A stretch of DNA of 64,000 nt, taken from assembly GCA_029834535.1 (NCBI GenBank), contig JAQMWT010000053.1, forward strand, positions 1-64,000, read 5' to 3'. Below, piece by piece: positions 7,950-16,525 of the stretch. The notes under the pieces are model-generated. The model ran no database searches and had not been told where the DNA came from. It saw nothing but the letters and a program-made list of their open reading frames with translations. Within the stretch, counting starts at the first letter, position 1. Each line of letters opens with the position of its first letter. This stretch comes from Chrysophaeum taylorii. Taxonomy: Eukaryota > Sar > Pelagophyceae > Pelagomonadales > Pelagomonadaceae. The position numbers and the translations under genes were made by a program.

Positions 7950-10517
7950 TTAGGGTGTGTACCGTTTTCCTTCCTTTCCGTTGCGCGAAGCGTTCTGGGG
8001 GTTAGCATTATGCCTGTTTATTTTCGGCTTTGCGTTTTTTGCGGATGGACTATGTGATGGCCGAGGGCCGTTTTTATTGGAGTATTTCCTTGTAGACAAT
8101 GTTTTTGGTGTAGGCGCCGGGGTGGCGGCGGGCGTAGTCGCGGACGAAGGTGTTGTTCTGGGCGTAGAAGACGAAGTCTTCACGGCGGCCGACGCGGCTA
8201 AGGGCGACGTATAGTTGGCCGTGGGAAAAGACGGGTTCGGGGAGGAGGAGGCCAACCTTTTAAGGGTTTGGCCTTGGGATTTGTTGATGGTCATCGCGAA
8301 AGCGGGGCGCAGTGGGAACTGGCGGCGTCGCAATGTGAAGGGGTAGTCGTTGCCGGTGGTCGTAAACGTGAAGCGGGGGACCAGGAGCGTGTGTCGTTGG
8401 GGGACGCCGGCTTCGTCTTTGATCCAGGTGGCGAGTTCGAGGAGGCAGTCGGTTACGACGCGGAGGAGAACGTAGCGCGTTCCGTTGGAGTGGAGGGTGG
8501 CGTTTCGAAGGAGCATGACGGGCATGCCGACCTTGAGTGTGAGTTCGTGGGGAGGCATGCCGCTGGGCGTGAGGGAGTTCAAGAATTCGATGGGGTAGAG
8601 GACGGGGTCGTCCTCGTATGCGACTTCGTTGGCCGAGTGGAAGGTGTGGACGGTGGAGCCGGGGAAGGTCGCGGTCATCTCGGCGTTGTAATGGTCGACG
8701 TTCGAGTTCTTGGGCGTGAGAACCGCGCGTTCGAAAAGCCACGCGGGGTCGTCGAAGCGGGCTTCGCCGTAGACGCGGGCGGTCAAGTCGGCGGGGCTGT
8801 CGACGTGGGGCACGTGGGTGCCGAGGTTGATCCAGTCGTCGCCGAGGGCGGGCTCGGTGGGCAGCGTGCCGTTTCCGACGCGGAGGAGGAAGTCGGCGAA
8901 CTGTTGGAGGTCGACTTGGTCCTGGCCGCCAGACATTTTGACGCGCATGTTGACGGTGAGCTCGCGGACACGAACGTGGGCCCAGACGGGCGCGTTCTTG
9001 ATGCAGGCGCCGACGATTTCGTACCGGCGGCCGCGCTTGACGATCGGCAGCGTCTGGCGGAAGTCGCCGAGGAAGACGATGACCTTGCCGCCGAAGGGCG
9101 CGTCGGTCATGAGGATGTCGCGCAGCGTGCGGTCCACGGTCATGAGCGTGTCCTTGTTCGTCATGGGCGCTTCGTCCCACAAAATGAGCTTGGCCTTGGT
9201 GAGGACGTCGCGGGTGCGGTCCTTCTTGTTTCTCGTGACGTTGCAGACGCTCGTGTCGGACACGTTGAGCGGGATCTTGAAACGCGAGTGCGCGGTGCGG
9301 CCGCCCTGGAGGAGCGTGGCGGCGATGCCGGAGCTCGCGGTGGCGAGCGCAACGTGGTGGCGTTCGCGCACGGCTGCGAGGAGCGTCTGGCAGAGGAAAG
9401 TCTTGCCGGTTCCCGCGGCCGCCTGTATGAAGAAGGCGGCGCCGGGCGCGAGGAGCATGGGGGGACTACCTTGGTAGACGAAGATCATGATCTCGTTGAA
9501 GGTGTCGAGCTGCGGCTGGTTGTGCTGGCGCATGCTTTCGAGGTTGCGGCGCAGGATCTCGGCGAGGGCGGCGCGCTTCTCCCGGGTGTCGCCGAAGCGG
9601 AGTTCCTCGGCGACGAACCGCGACGTGAGCTGCTCGGCCTGCGTGGGCTCGGGCAAGCCGACTTGGCGCATTGTCATGCCGGCGCCTTCGAGGTGGGCCT
9701 GGATGTCGAGGAGGGCTTCGTTCTCCATGCTCTCGTTGAGGTCGAGGTCCTGGTTCCGGTGATGTGTCCGGTACCGGCGGAGGATGTCGGTGGTAAGGGT
9801 TTTCTTCGTGGCTTCCCAGATGGCGAAGGGGTTAGTGAGCTCGCAGTGAGTGATGAGCATGGCGAAGAGCAACCGTTGCTCGTACGCGGTGTTGGAGACC
9901 GCGGCGGCCTCGAGGCACTTGGTCCATTCGGCGTCGTCGTGGAGGAGGTTCCGCGCCTTGCAGGCTTCCTTGAAGGTGTCGTACGGCTTGTCGTTGTTTT
10001 TCCCGGGCACAATGCGCAAGTCGGAGTAGCAGGTGGGCCCGCGGACGACTGTCAGGAGGACGCGCATGTGGAAGGCCTCCTGGTTCTTGGGAGAGACGGC
10101 GTACATGCGCGCCACGGTATCCGTCGAGAAGTCGTTCTCGTCGAGGCCGAGGCGCTCGCGGCGTTTGGTGTCTCCTTTTCTTCGTGGGACCCAAGTTTTT
10201 TTGTCTGAGAACGTGTAGTGTGTGGGGAGGTCGGTGTAGAGGAGCGTGAGGGGGTTCGACCTGGTAGGGCTCGATGTGCTGGATGCCGTTTGCCTTGTTG
10301 GTCTTGGCGGCGTCGTTGAGGTTGAACATGGCAGTGAGCGTGGTGTCGTAGGGTCTGGGCGGCGAGCGAGGCGTAGTAGTCGCGGAGGGCGGGGTCGTCG
10401 GAATCCTGCCAGTAGACCCGCTGGCCGTTTTCGAGGTGGACGGCGAGGTGGAAGACGGCGGGGTGCCTCGCGTGGGTTTCGTTGCCGAAGATGCGGTTGA
10501 GGGCCTCCGTCGAGCAA
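7950..10517 (-). CDS. Helitron B PIF1-type helicase
   Basis: SF1 helicase part of the rolling-circle protein, expected to unwind DNA during transposition. True coding in this frame runs from about 10,250 (LLYTDLPTHYTFSD) to about 8,262. Order of motifs: Walker A AAAGTGKTF (about 9,400-9,430), the TASSGIAATLL segment, LILWDEAPM Walker B (about 9,165-9,190), FLGDFRQTLP (about 9,050-9,075), LKVGMPVMLLRN, and TINKSQGQT near 8,270-8,295. The first ~85 codons are a shadow of the Rep frame. After a one-base break near 8,262 the true C-terminus (PEPVFSHGQLYVALSRVG, then YARRHPGAYTKNIVY) continues in another frame to about 8,090, so the last codons of this ORF are not real. Confidence 0.85.
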   Translation of the reverse strand: MLDGGPQPHLRQRNPREAPRRLPPRRPPRKRPAGLLAGFRRPRPPRLLRLARRPDPTTPRSLPCSTSTTPPRPTRQTASSTSSPTRSNPLTLLYTDLPTHYTFSDKKTWVPRRKGDTKRRERLGLDENDFSTDTVARMYAVSPKNQEAFHMRVLLTVVRGPTCYSDLRIVPGKNNDKPYDTFKEACKARNLLHDDAEWTKCLEAAAVSNTAYEQRLLFAMLITHCELTNPFAIWEATKKTLTTDILRRYRTHHRNQDLDLNESMENEALLDIQAHLEGAGMTMRQVGLPEPTQAEQLTSRFVAEELRFGDTREKRAALAEILRRNLESMRQHNQPQLDTFNEIMIFVYQGSPPMLLAPGAAFFIQAAAGTGKTFLCQTLLAAVRERHHVALATASSGIAATLLQGGRTAHSRFKIPLNVSDTSVCNVTRNKKDRTRDVLTKAKLILWDEAPMTNKDTLMTVDRTLRDILMTDAPFGGKVIVFLGDFRQTLPIVKRGRRYEIVGACIKNAPVWAHVRVRELTVNMRVKMSGGQDQVDLQQFADFLLRVGNGTLPTEPALGDDWINLGTHVPHVDSPADLTARVYGEARFDDPAWLFERAVLTPKNSNVDHYNAEMTATFPGSTVHTFHSANEVAYEDDPVLYPIEFLNSLTPSGMPPHELTLKVGMPVMLLRNATLHSNGTRYVLLRVVTDCLLELATWIKDEAGVPQRHTLLVPRFTFTTTGNDYPFTLRRRQFPLRPAFAMTINKSQGQTLKRLASSSPNPSFPTANYTSPLAASAAVKTSSSTPRTTPSSATTPAATPAPTPKTLSTRKYSNKNGPRPSHSPSAKNAKPKINRHNANPQNASRNGKEGKRYTP

Positions 10518-11529
10518 ATGTAGCGGCCGGTCTGGTACGTCGAAATCTCGTCCAGGAGGCGGGGGTCGCGGTGGCCGCGAGACGTGTCTTGCCGGATCGT
10601 GATCGTTGCGCTGTCCGGGCCCTTGAAGACATATTTGTACAGGTAGGCGCAGACGTGGATGGTGCAGCAGATCTCGACGTTGAGGTGCGTCTTGTATTTC
10701 TTGAGGAGCCAGGGTTGTAGGGGACGATCCATCTGTTGTCGATGACGCAGGGGCGGCCGTTTATGACCTTGGTATAGGTGCGGCCGCCGTCTTGGGGCGA
10801 GCGGCGGCGGTATTGGACGTAGTTGTCCTCCGGGACGGTCGTGTGCCGTTGGAATTCTTTGGGAAAGCGCTTGGAGCATTCTCCGTCCTGCATGCAGGGG
10901 CACGACGGGTAGTCGCGGCCGCAGGGCCCGTGGAGCATGTGGTTGACGACGATTTGGTGGAGTTCCTTGTGTCTCGGGTCGTTCGGGTCGGGGAACTCTG
11001 CGCAGGCGACCTTGTCGACGTCGTCGGCGGCGATGTCGTCTCGGCTGTCGAGGATGAGGAGGATGTGGGCGTGGGGCAGGCCCCGCTTCTGGTACTCGAT
11101 CGTGTACGTGTACGCGTGCACGCGGCCGAGGACGGAGCGCTCGGTGAGGTCGCGGAGGAGCTCGGCGAGCTTAATGTGAAAGACGCGGATGATGAGGTCG
11201 GGTCGCATGTGGGGCTCCTCGTGCTCGTAGAGTTCGGCCATGATTTCGTCCCACTTCGGGTTGCACGTGAACGTAATGAAGAATGAGGGCCTGCCGCAAA
11301 CTCTGACGATGGCCATGGCGTCCTGGTAGGCGGCGCGCATCTCGCTGCGACCCCTTGAACGTGGACGGGAGGATGCTGCGTTTGCCCGCGTTGCCCGCCT
11401 CGCCATCCGCGACGGCGTCTTGGAGACCGAAGTAGAGATCGGCGCGCAGCTTCTTTGGTTCCGGCGGCACCACTCGATCCGCGACACCTCCATCTTGACG
11501 GCGCCGTCGAGGAAGTACTCGTGGCTCAA
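9832..11529 (-). CDS. Helitron B Rep endonuclease block
   Basis: HUH-type Rep domain. It opens with MSHEYFLDGA and keeps FFITFTCNPKWDEI, the HxH in GLPHAHILL, the cysteine cluster CPCMQDGEC and YRRRSPQDGG. Missing bases near 11,455 and 11,341 give a short wrong-frame stretch. A lost G near 10,710 moves the tyrosine motif (CAYLYKYVFKG, near 10,610-10,645) into the overlapping frame at 10,052-10,903. Past about 10,330 this ORF is out of frame. The parent protein is continuous with the zinc region upstream and the helicase downstream. Confidence 0.8.
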   Translation of the reverse strand: MSHEYFLDGAVKMEVSRIEWCRRNQRSCAPISTSVSKTPSRMARRATRANAASSRPRSRGRSEMRAAYQDAMAIVRVCGRPSFFITFTCNPKWDEIMAELYEHEEPHMRPDLIIRVFHIKLAELLRDLTERSVLGRVHAYTYTIEYQKRGLPHAHILLILDSRDDIAADDVDKVACAEFPDPNDPRHKELHQIVVNHMLHGPCGRDYPSCPCMQDGECSKRFPKEFQRHTTVPEDNYVQYRRRSPQDGGRTYTKVINGRPCVIDNRWIVPYNPGSSRNTRRTSTSRSAAPSTSAPTCTNMSSRARTAQRSRSGKTRLAATATPASWTRFRRTRPAATFARRRPSTASSATKPTRGTPPSSTSPSTSKTASGSTGRIPTTPPSATTTPRSPPRPYDTTLTAMFNLNDAAKTNKANGIQHIEPYQVEPPHAPLHRPPHTLHVLRQKNLGPTKKRRHQTPRAPRPRRERLLDGYRGAHVRRLSQEPGGLPHARPPDSRPRAHLLLRLAHCAREKQRQAVRHLQGSLQGAEPPPRRRRMDQVPRGRRGLQHRVRATVALRHAHHSLRAH

Positions 11530-13534
11530 GCGGTTGAGGCGGTGGATGAGGGAAAAAAACGTGGAGGGCGAGGGCCAGTACCGGCGAAGTGTTGTTGTTG
11601 CGTCTCTGTTGGTCTCGCTCTTGGTCTCTCTGTTGGTCTCGTCCTCGGGGCCGGCAGGTGGTTTGTCCGGGTTTTGGCGCGCGGAGGTGCGCGCGATAAA
11701 CGTAATATTCCTTTGGCGTGATGGTGGTGAGGCGGGCGGTCCCGTCCTCGGGGTTAACCTTGTTGATTCCGATGTTGTAGCCGCTGGGCCGCCCCGTGGG
11801 GAACATGAGGGTGAAGTGAAGGGGATCGCGCTGCCCGTTGTAGATGCTGATGAGCTCGAGCTCGGGCCGCCCGTGCGCGCCCTCGCAGTGGACGACGATG
11901 TCGCGGTTCGGCACGGCGGTCTCTTCGTCGCCGAGGACGATCATGGCGACCTCGTCGACGACCTGCGCGTTTCCGCGTCGCGCGTGGTGGTCGGCGGGCC
12001 TTTGTTCCGCGTGGATGACGATTCGGGCGTTGGTTGCGTCGGCGTTCGCGCTGTTGATGTAGGCGTCGGCGTGTCGAAACGTTCGGACGAAGCGGTTGTT
12101 GGCGAGGATGACGTCCTGGACCGTGCGGACCATGTGATCGTTCATGAGCGTCGACTGGAGGCGGTGCTGGAGTTGCGTGCCGGGATCGAGCAGGTACGTC
12201 TGCGCGAACATCGGAGCCTCGCCGGCCCGCGGCCGCAAGGAGCCGAGGCGGTGGTGTATTTGCCCCGAGATGCGCAGGGCGCTGAGGGGGCACCGATTGC
12301 TCGAGGTCGTGCTGCTTCTGGCGAACGGGCGCTCGTCGTGGACCTGCATGCTCGCGAACGTGAAAGCGTTGTTGAGCTTGCGGGTGTCGGCTCTGAAGGC
12401 GATGCCGGTGGCGTGGGGTGTCGTGATGAGATGGACGAACTCCGGAGGCGGGTTCGGAGGGTCGGGAAGCACGATCGTGCCCCCCGAGCAGCACCGGTTG
12501 TATGTGCCTGTGGTCGTCTCCTCGGACTTCCAGTAAAGCGCGTAGCAGTACGGACAGACTTTGTCCATCGCGCCGGCGTCGTGCGTGGGGACGGTTGTGT
12601 CGTCGAAGTCCTCGAGGGCGCAGCGGGCGACGAAGGTCGGGCGTCGCCGCACTTCGTTGACGACATTTTGGCGGGCGCGTCGCTGTTCGGCGGCGTTGGC
12701 GGCGAGGCGCGCGGCGCGCTGCCCGTGGTCGTCGGTTCGTTGGCGCGATTCGCGCCGCTCGGCCGCATCGGTCGCCAGGCGAGCGTCGCGGTCCCCCCGC
12801 GCGTCCGCGCGCGCTCGCGAGTGGCGCTGGCTGTTCGCGTTCGCGTCTCTCTGAGCCGCGGCCTCCTCGGGCGATGCCGCGTGGCGCGCGGCGAGGCGGC
12901 GGTGGCGGTCGCGGACGTATCTGTATCCGGCGTGCTTGGACGTAAAACGGTACCCCGTTCGATAGCACGTGTCGCAGCCGCGTCCCGCGCACGACGCGCA
13001 CGCGTCCTCGCGGTGTTGCCAGAAGTGGAGGATCTCGGCATCGGTGAAGCTTCGATACGTACCCGCGGCGTCGTCGACGGCGGTTGCGCGGGTGGCGGCG
13101 GGCAAGGTCGCGTCGGGAGCGAGCGCGGCCGGGGCGGCGCGAGGCTGTGGACCGTCGACGGTCCGTACCTGTCCGACGGGCGCCGGAATCGCGTTCGGCG
13201 CGGCGTCGTTCGCATCGGTCTGGAGGAGGCGCGCGGCGTTGATTCGACGTTGGCGGCCGTACACATACGTGTAGCCGTCGTGCTTGGTCGAGAATCGGCG
13301 GCCGGTGCGGCAGCAGGCGTCGCATCCCTCGGCCGAACAGGGTTCGCATCGTTCGTTGCGATCGCGCCAGATGGCGAGAATTTCGTCGTCGGCGAGGTCT
13401 CTGTATGCGGCGGTGGCGGAGGAGGACGGCGCGTCGGTCGTTACCATGATAATGAGGAGGAGGGCGTGGCGCATAATCCACAGTGCTCGGTTCGGAATCT
13501 GCTGTGACGCCTTAAATATAAATGCATAATCCAC
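11171..13534 (-). CDS. Helitron B N-terminal zinc-rich region
   Basis: Counterpart of 2,789-4,810 with the same two CxxC...CxxC modules, a shorter Arg/Asp repeat block and the CPYCYALYW / CCSGGTIVLP segment. The likely start is the Met near 13,481 or 13,454; the extra residues upstream come from a tandem duplication. A run of seven A near 11,555 (copy A has five; six keeps the frame) shifts the reading, so the last ~130 residues here are mostly out of frame. Confidence 0.8.
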   Translation of the reverse strand: MDYAFIFKASQQIPNRALWIMRHALLLIIMVTTDAPSSSATAAYRDLADDEILAIWRDRNERCEPCSAEGCDACCRTGRRFSTKHDGYTYVYGRQRRINAARLLQTDANDAAPNAIPAPVGQVRTVDGPQPRAAPAALAPDATLPAATRATAVDDAAGTYRSFTDAEILHFWQHREDACASCAGRGCDTCYRTGYRFTSKHAGYRYVRDRHRRLAARHAASPEEAAAQRDANANSQRHSRARADARGDRDARLATDAAERRESRQRTDDHGQRAARLAANAAEQRRARQNVVNEVRRRPTFVARCALEDFDDTTVPTHDAGAMDKVCPYCYALYWKSEETTTGTYNRCCSGGTIVLPDPPNPPPEFVHLITTPHATGIAFRADTRKLNNAFTFASMQVHDERPFARSSTTSSNRCPLSALRISGQIHHRLGSLRPRAGEAPMFAQTYLLDPGTQLQHRLQSTLMNDHMVRTVQDVILANNRFVRTFRHADAYINSANADATNARIVIHAEQRPADHHARRGNAQVVDEVAMIVLGDEETAVPNRDIVVHCEGAHGRPELELISIYNGQRDPLHFTLMFPTGRPSGYNIGINKVNPEDGTARLTTITPKEYYVYRAHLRAPKPGQTTCRPRGRDQQRDQERDQQRRNNNTSPVLALALHVFFPHPPPQPLEPRVLPRRRRQDGGVADRVVPPEPKKLRADLYFGLQDAVADGEAGNAGKRSILPSTFKGSQRDARRLPGRHGHRQSLRQALILHYVHVQPEVGRNHGRTLRARGAPHATRPHHPRLSH

Positions 13535-13577
13535 AGTGCTCGGTTCGGAATCTGCAGTGACGCCTTAAATATAAATA
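13471..13577. repeat. Tandem duplication (2 x 53 bp) at the Helitron B 5' end
   Basis: GCATAATCCACAGTGCTCGG plus ~33 further bases occurs at 13,471 and again at 13,524 with one mismatch (GCTGTGACG versus GCAGTGACG). Both copies end CCTTAAATATAAAT. The duplication spans the presumed 5' end of the Helitron. Confidence 0.7.
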
Positions 13578-13611
13578 AAAGACTTTCCAAAGTTTAGATC
13601 GGCCGAGGGTT

Positions 13612-13748
13612 AAAACGCAGATTTTGTCGGCCCGTTTCGAGCATACATGCTCGTTCGAACAGAAAGTAGAGTTCCGTTCAAAAACGCAGATTTTGTGTTT
13701 CCGTTTCGAGCATACATAGGGCTTCGAACAGAAAGTAGAGTTCCGTTC
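13612..13748. repeat. Two tandem ~68 bp repeats with palindromic core
   Basis: AAAACGCAGATTTTGTCGGC opens the first unit and a variant opens the second. Both contain CGAGCATACAT and end GAACAGAAAGTAGAGTTCCG. The first unit's GAGCATACATGCTC is palindromic; the second has lost it. Single units also lie near 5,317 and 7,606, each upstream of a Helitron end. Confidence 0.65.
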
Positions 13749-13767
13749 GTGTGTCGTGACGGACTGA

Positions 13768-13908
13768 CATTTCCCAATTAATTATTGTGGATTATTGTGG
13801 AAGACTGCTAAGAGGGGGGTGTGTGTGGGTTGTTTGTCTGTCCCTCGATTTAGGGTAAGGATCAGGTAGGCGCGAGAGTAAGGATCAGGTAGGCGCGAGA
13901 GCCAGATA
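13768..13908. repeat. Unoccupied Helitron target sequence and leader of helicase-relic unit A
   Basis: TTAATTATTGTGGA is followed here by TTATTGTGG instead of a Helitron. Then come GACTGCTAAGAGGGGGG and two direct repeats of AAGGATCAGGTAGGCGCGAG, the leader shared by the relic units at 54.2, 55.3 and 56.3 kb. No gene. Confidence 0.55.
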
Positions 13909-14497
13909 GTGATCCTCCAAGCCGTCTACGGCGACCTCGCAGACTATTTCCACGACCCGCGGCGGCTCTTTCAGCGCGCCATTCTCACGCCCCGTCGAAA
14001 CGATGTTGTCGATGCTGACAACGCGCGCATGACCGCGGCCTTTTTTTCCCGGAGACGAGGCGTCGGAGTTCTTTTCGGCTGACTAGGCTGGGTCGGAAGA
14101 CGACGCCTCGCTCTTTACAGTAGAGTTTTCAGCTCCCTGACAACCAACGGCATGCTGACTTTGATCGCGAGCTTAATGTCTTCGCAACCTCGACCCGTCG
14201 CACGGCCACTGCATACCAGATACATGATCGATCGTGTCGTTGTCACCGAGGCTCCTCCAACCTGTATCCCTTAAGGCCCGCCGACGCCAAACGATCACCA
14301 AGAGCCAGGGCCAGACGCCCCGCGAGGTCGGCGTCCTCTTGGCGAAGCCCGTCTTCTGCCACGTCCAGCTCTACGTGGCTCTCTGTCGATCGGCAACCCC
14401 GAGGATATACTCATCTGGGTCGACGACTCCACCCTACCCCACACGTGCTGCGCAATACCGATAAGCCCCCTCCCGGCGTCTACACCCGCACTATAGG
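13909..14497 (+). pseudogene. Helitron helicase C-terminal relic, unit A
   Basis: Three frames are needed to read it. First come LQAVYGDLADYFHDP and RRLFQRAILTPRRNDVV, like the Helitron B text VYGEARF...RAVLTPKNSNVD. Then the motif VI part [13 protein letters not shown] and [13 protein letters not shown], ending GNPEDILIWVDD. The segment between is shortened. It is plus-strand and diverged from Helitrons A and B, so it derives from another Helitron family. Four further units in the window share its layout and several of its breaks. Confidence 0.75.
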
Positions 14498-14780
14498 TGA
14501 ACTTACTGGGGTTTGAGATTGGGACTAGGTGAATTGAGTGACCAGGTGAAACTGGGACCAGGTGAACATACTGGGGTTTTTAGAGTAAAGGGTTTTTAGA
14601 GTAAACTCAAAGGTTGGCGGCGCGTGCGGATCAAAGCAGCTTAGATTGGCGGAAGCGAGAGCGACGAGCTCAAAGGAGTTGGTGTGAGCTAGGTGAACTT
14701 ACTGTCCAGGTGAACTTATATGAAACTTACTGGGACCAGGTGAACTTACTGGGGTTAGAGATTGGGAGTAGGTGAACTTA
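14498..14780. repeat. Spacer of AGGTGAACTTACTGGG repeats
   Basis: Interspersed copies of AGGTGAACTTACTGGG, GGGGTTAGAGATTGGGACTA and TTTTTAGAGTAAACTC, followed by TTGGCGGCGCGTGCGGATCA. The same spacer follows every relic unit (20,811-21,113; 54,891-55,220; 55,934-56,235; 56,951-57,266). No coding. Confidence 0.7.
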
Positions 14781-15480
<700 letters not shown>

Positions 15481-15513
15481 GGGTAAGGATCAGATAGGCC
15501 CTCGAGCTAGGCA

Positions 15514-16108
15514 TTGATCCTCCAAGCCGTCTACGGCGACCTCGCAGACTGTTTCCACGACCCGTGGCGGCTCTTTTAGCGCGCCATTCTCACGCCCCGT
15601 CGAAACGATGTTGTCGATGCTGACAACGCGCGCATGACCGCGGCCTTTTTCCCCCGGAGACGAGGCTTCGGAGTTCTTTTCGGCCGACTAGGTTGGGTCG
15701 GAAGACGACGCCTCGCTCTTTACAGTCGAGTTTTCGACTCCCTGACAACCAACGGCTTGCTGACTTTGATCGCGAGCTTAAAGTCTTCGCAACCTCGACC
15801 CGTCGCACGGCCACTGCAACGGTACCAGATACATGATCGATCGTGTCGCGTCACCGAGGCTCCTCCAACCTGTATCCCCTAAGGCCCGCCGACGCCAAAC
15901 GATCAATAAGAGCCAGGGCCAGACGCCCCGCGAGGTCCGCGTCCTCTTGCCCACAAGCCCGTCTTCTGTCACGTCCAGCTCTACGTGGCTCTCTGTCGAT
16001 CGGCAACCCCGAGGATATACTCTTCTGAGTCGACGACTCCACCCTACCCCACACATGCTGCGCAATACCTATAAGCCCCCTCCCGGCGTCTACACGCGCA
16101 CTGTAGGT
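15514..16108 (+). pseudogene. Helitron helicase C-terminal relic, unit B
   Basis: Near copy of unit A, with the same order [32 protein letters not shown] and NPEDILF. Differences include a stop in the leader (CTCTTTTAGC) and small indels. The downstream spacer is split by the transposon at 16,148-20,810. Confidence 0.75.
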
Positions 16109-16147
16109 GGGCTTACTGGGACCAGGTGAACTTACTGGGGTTTGAGA

Positions 16148-16161
16148 TAGGGTCGGATAAG
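16148..16161 (+). repeat. Left TIR of the 4.66 kb transposon
   Basis: TAGGGTCGGATAAG, perfect inverted match to the right end. Preceded by the target duplicate TTTGAGA at 16,141-16,147. Confidence 0.9.
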
Positions 16162-16525
16162 GAACTCGGGGGTCCCGCGCCGGGGCTAAAAATCCCCAAG
16201 GATTGGCGGGCTTTTTTGTCCGTCGCCAAGTTGACCCAAAATGGTGCCGATTTTATCTTGGAACGATGTCCGTAGCTGCCGATTTGGCGAATCTACTTGG
16301 GAGTGAGGTATTTTGGCGCCTCGGTGGAGGCGGGGGCCTAGGTGGCTCTACTCTGCACGACGCCATCGGCTCCAAATACAACAACCGGCGCATCGGGAAT
16401 GTCCGTAGGCCCAATGAGGGTCGTGTGGGCGTTTAGACGGCGCCTTTTGTTCGCTGGGGCCAGTTCTAGTGTCCTCGTCTTTCCGGGCGTCCTCGGGAGA
16501 CCGGCGTCGGGGCCCGCGAACGCAG

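Larger units (their letters stand above)
7716..13518 (-). mobile_element. Helitron B, near full length
   Basis: The left end begins CTAG at 7,716; read on the element's strand this is the 3' terminal CTRR signature. It follows an A, consistent with insertion between A and T. Subterminal hairpins lie at 7,754-7,804. The gene region runs from about 8,090 to 13,481 on the minus strand and covers zinc region, Rep and helicase. The right (5') boundary is imprecise: A and B agree up to about 13,510, and a ~53 bp sequence is tandemly duplicated across it. Frame breaks near 11,555, 11,455, 11,341, 10,710, 10,346, 10,256 and 8,262 make the copy unlikely to be active as written. Confidence 0.85.
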
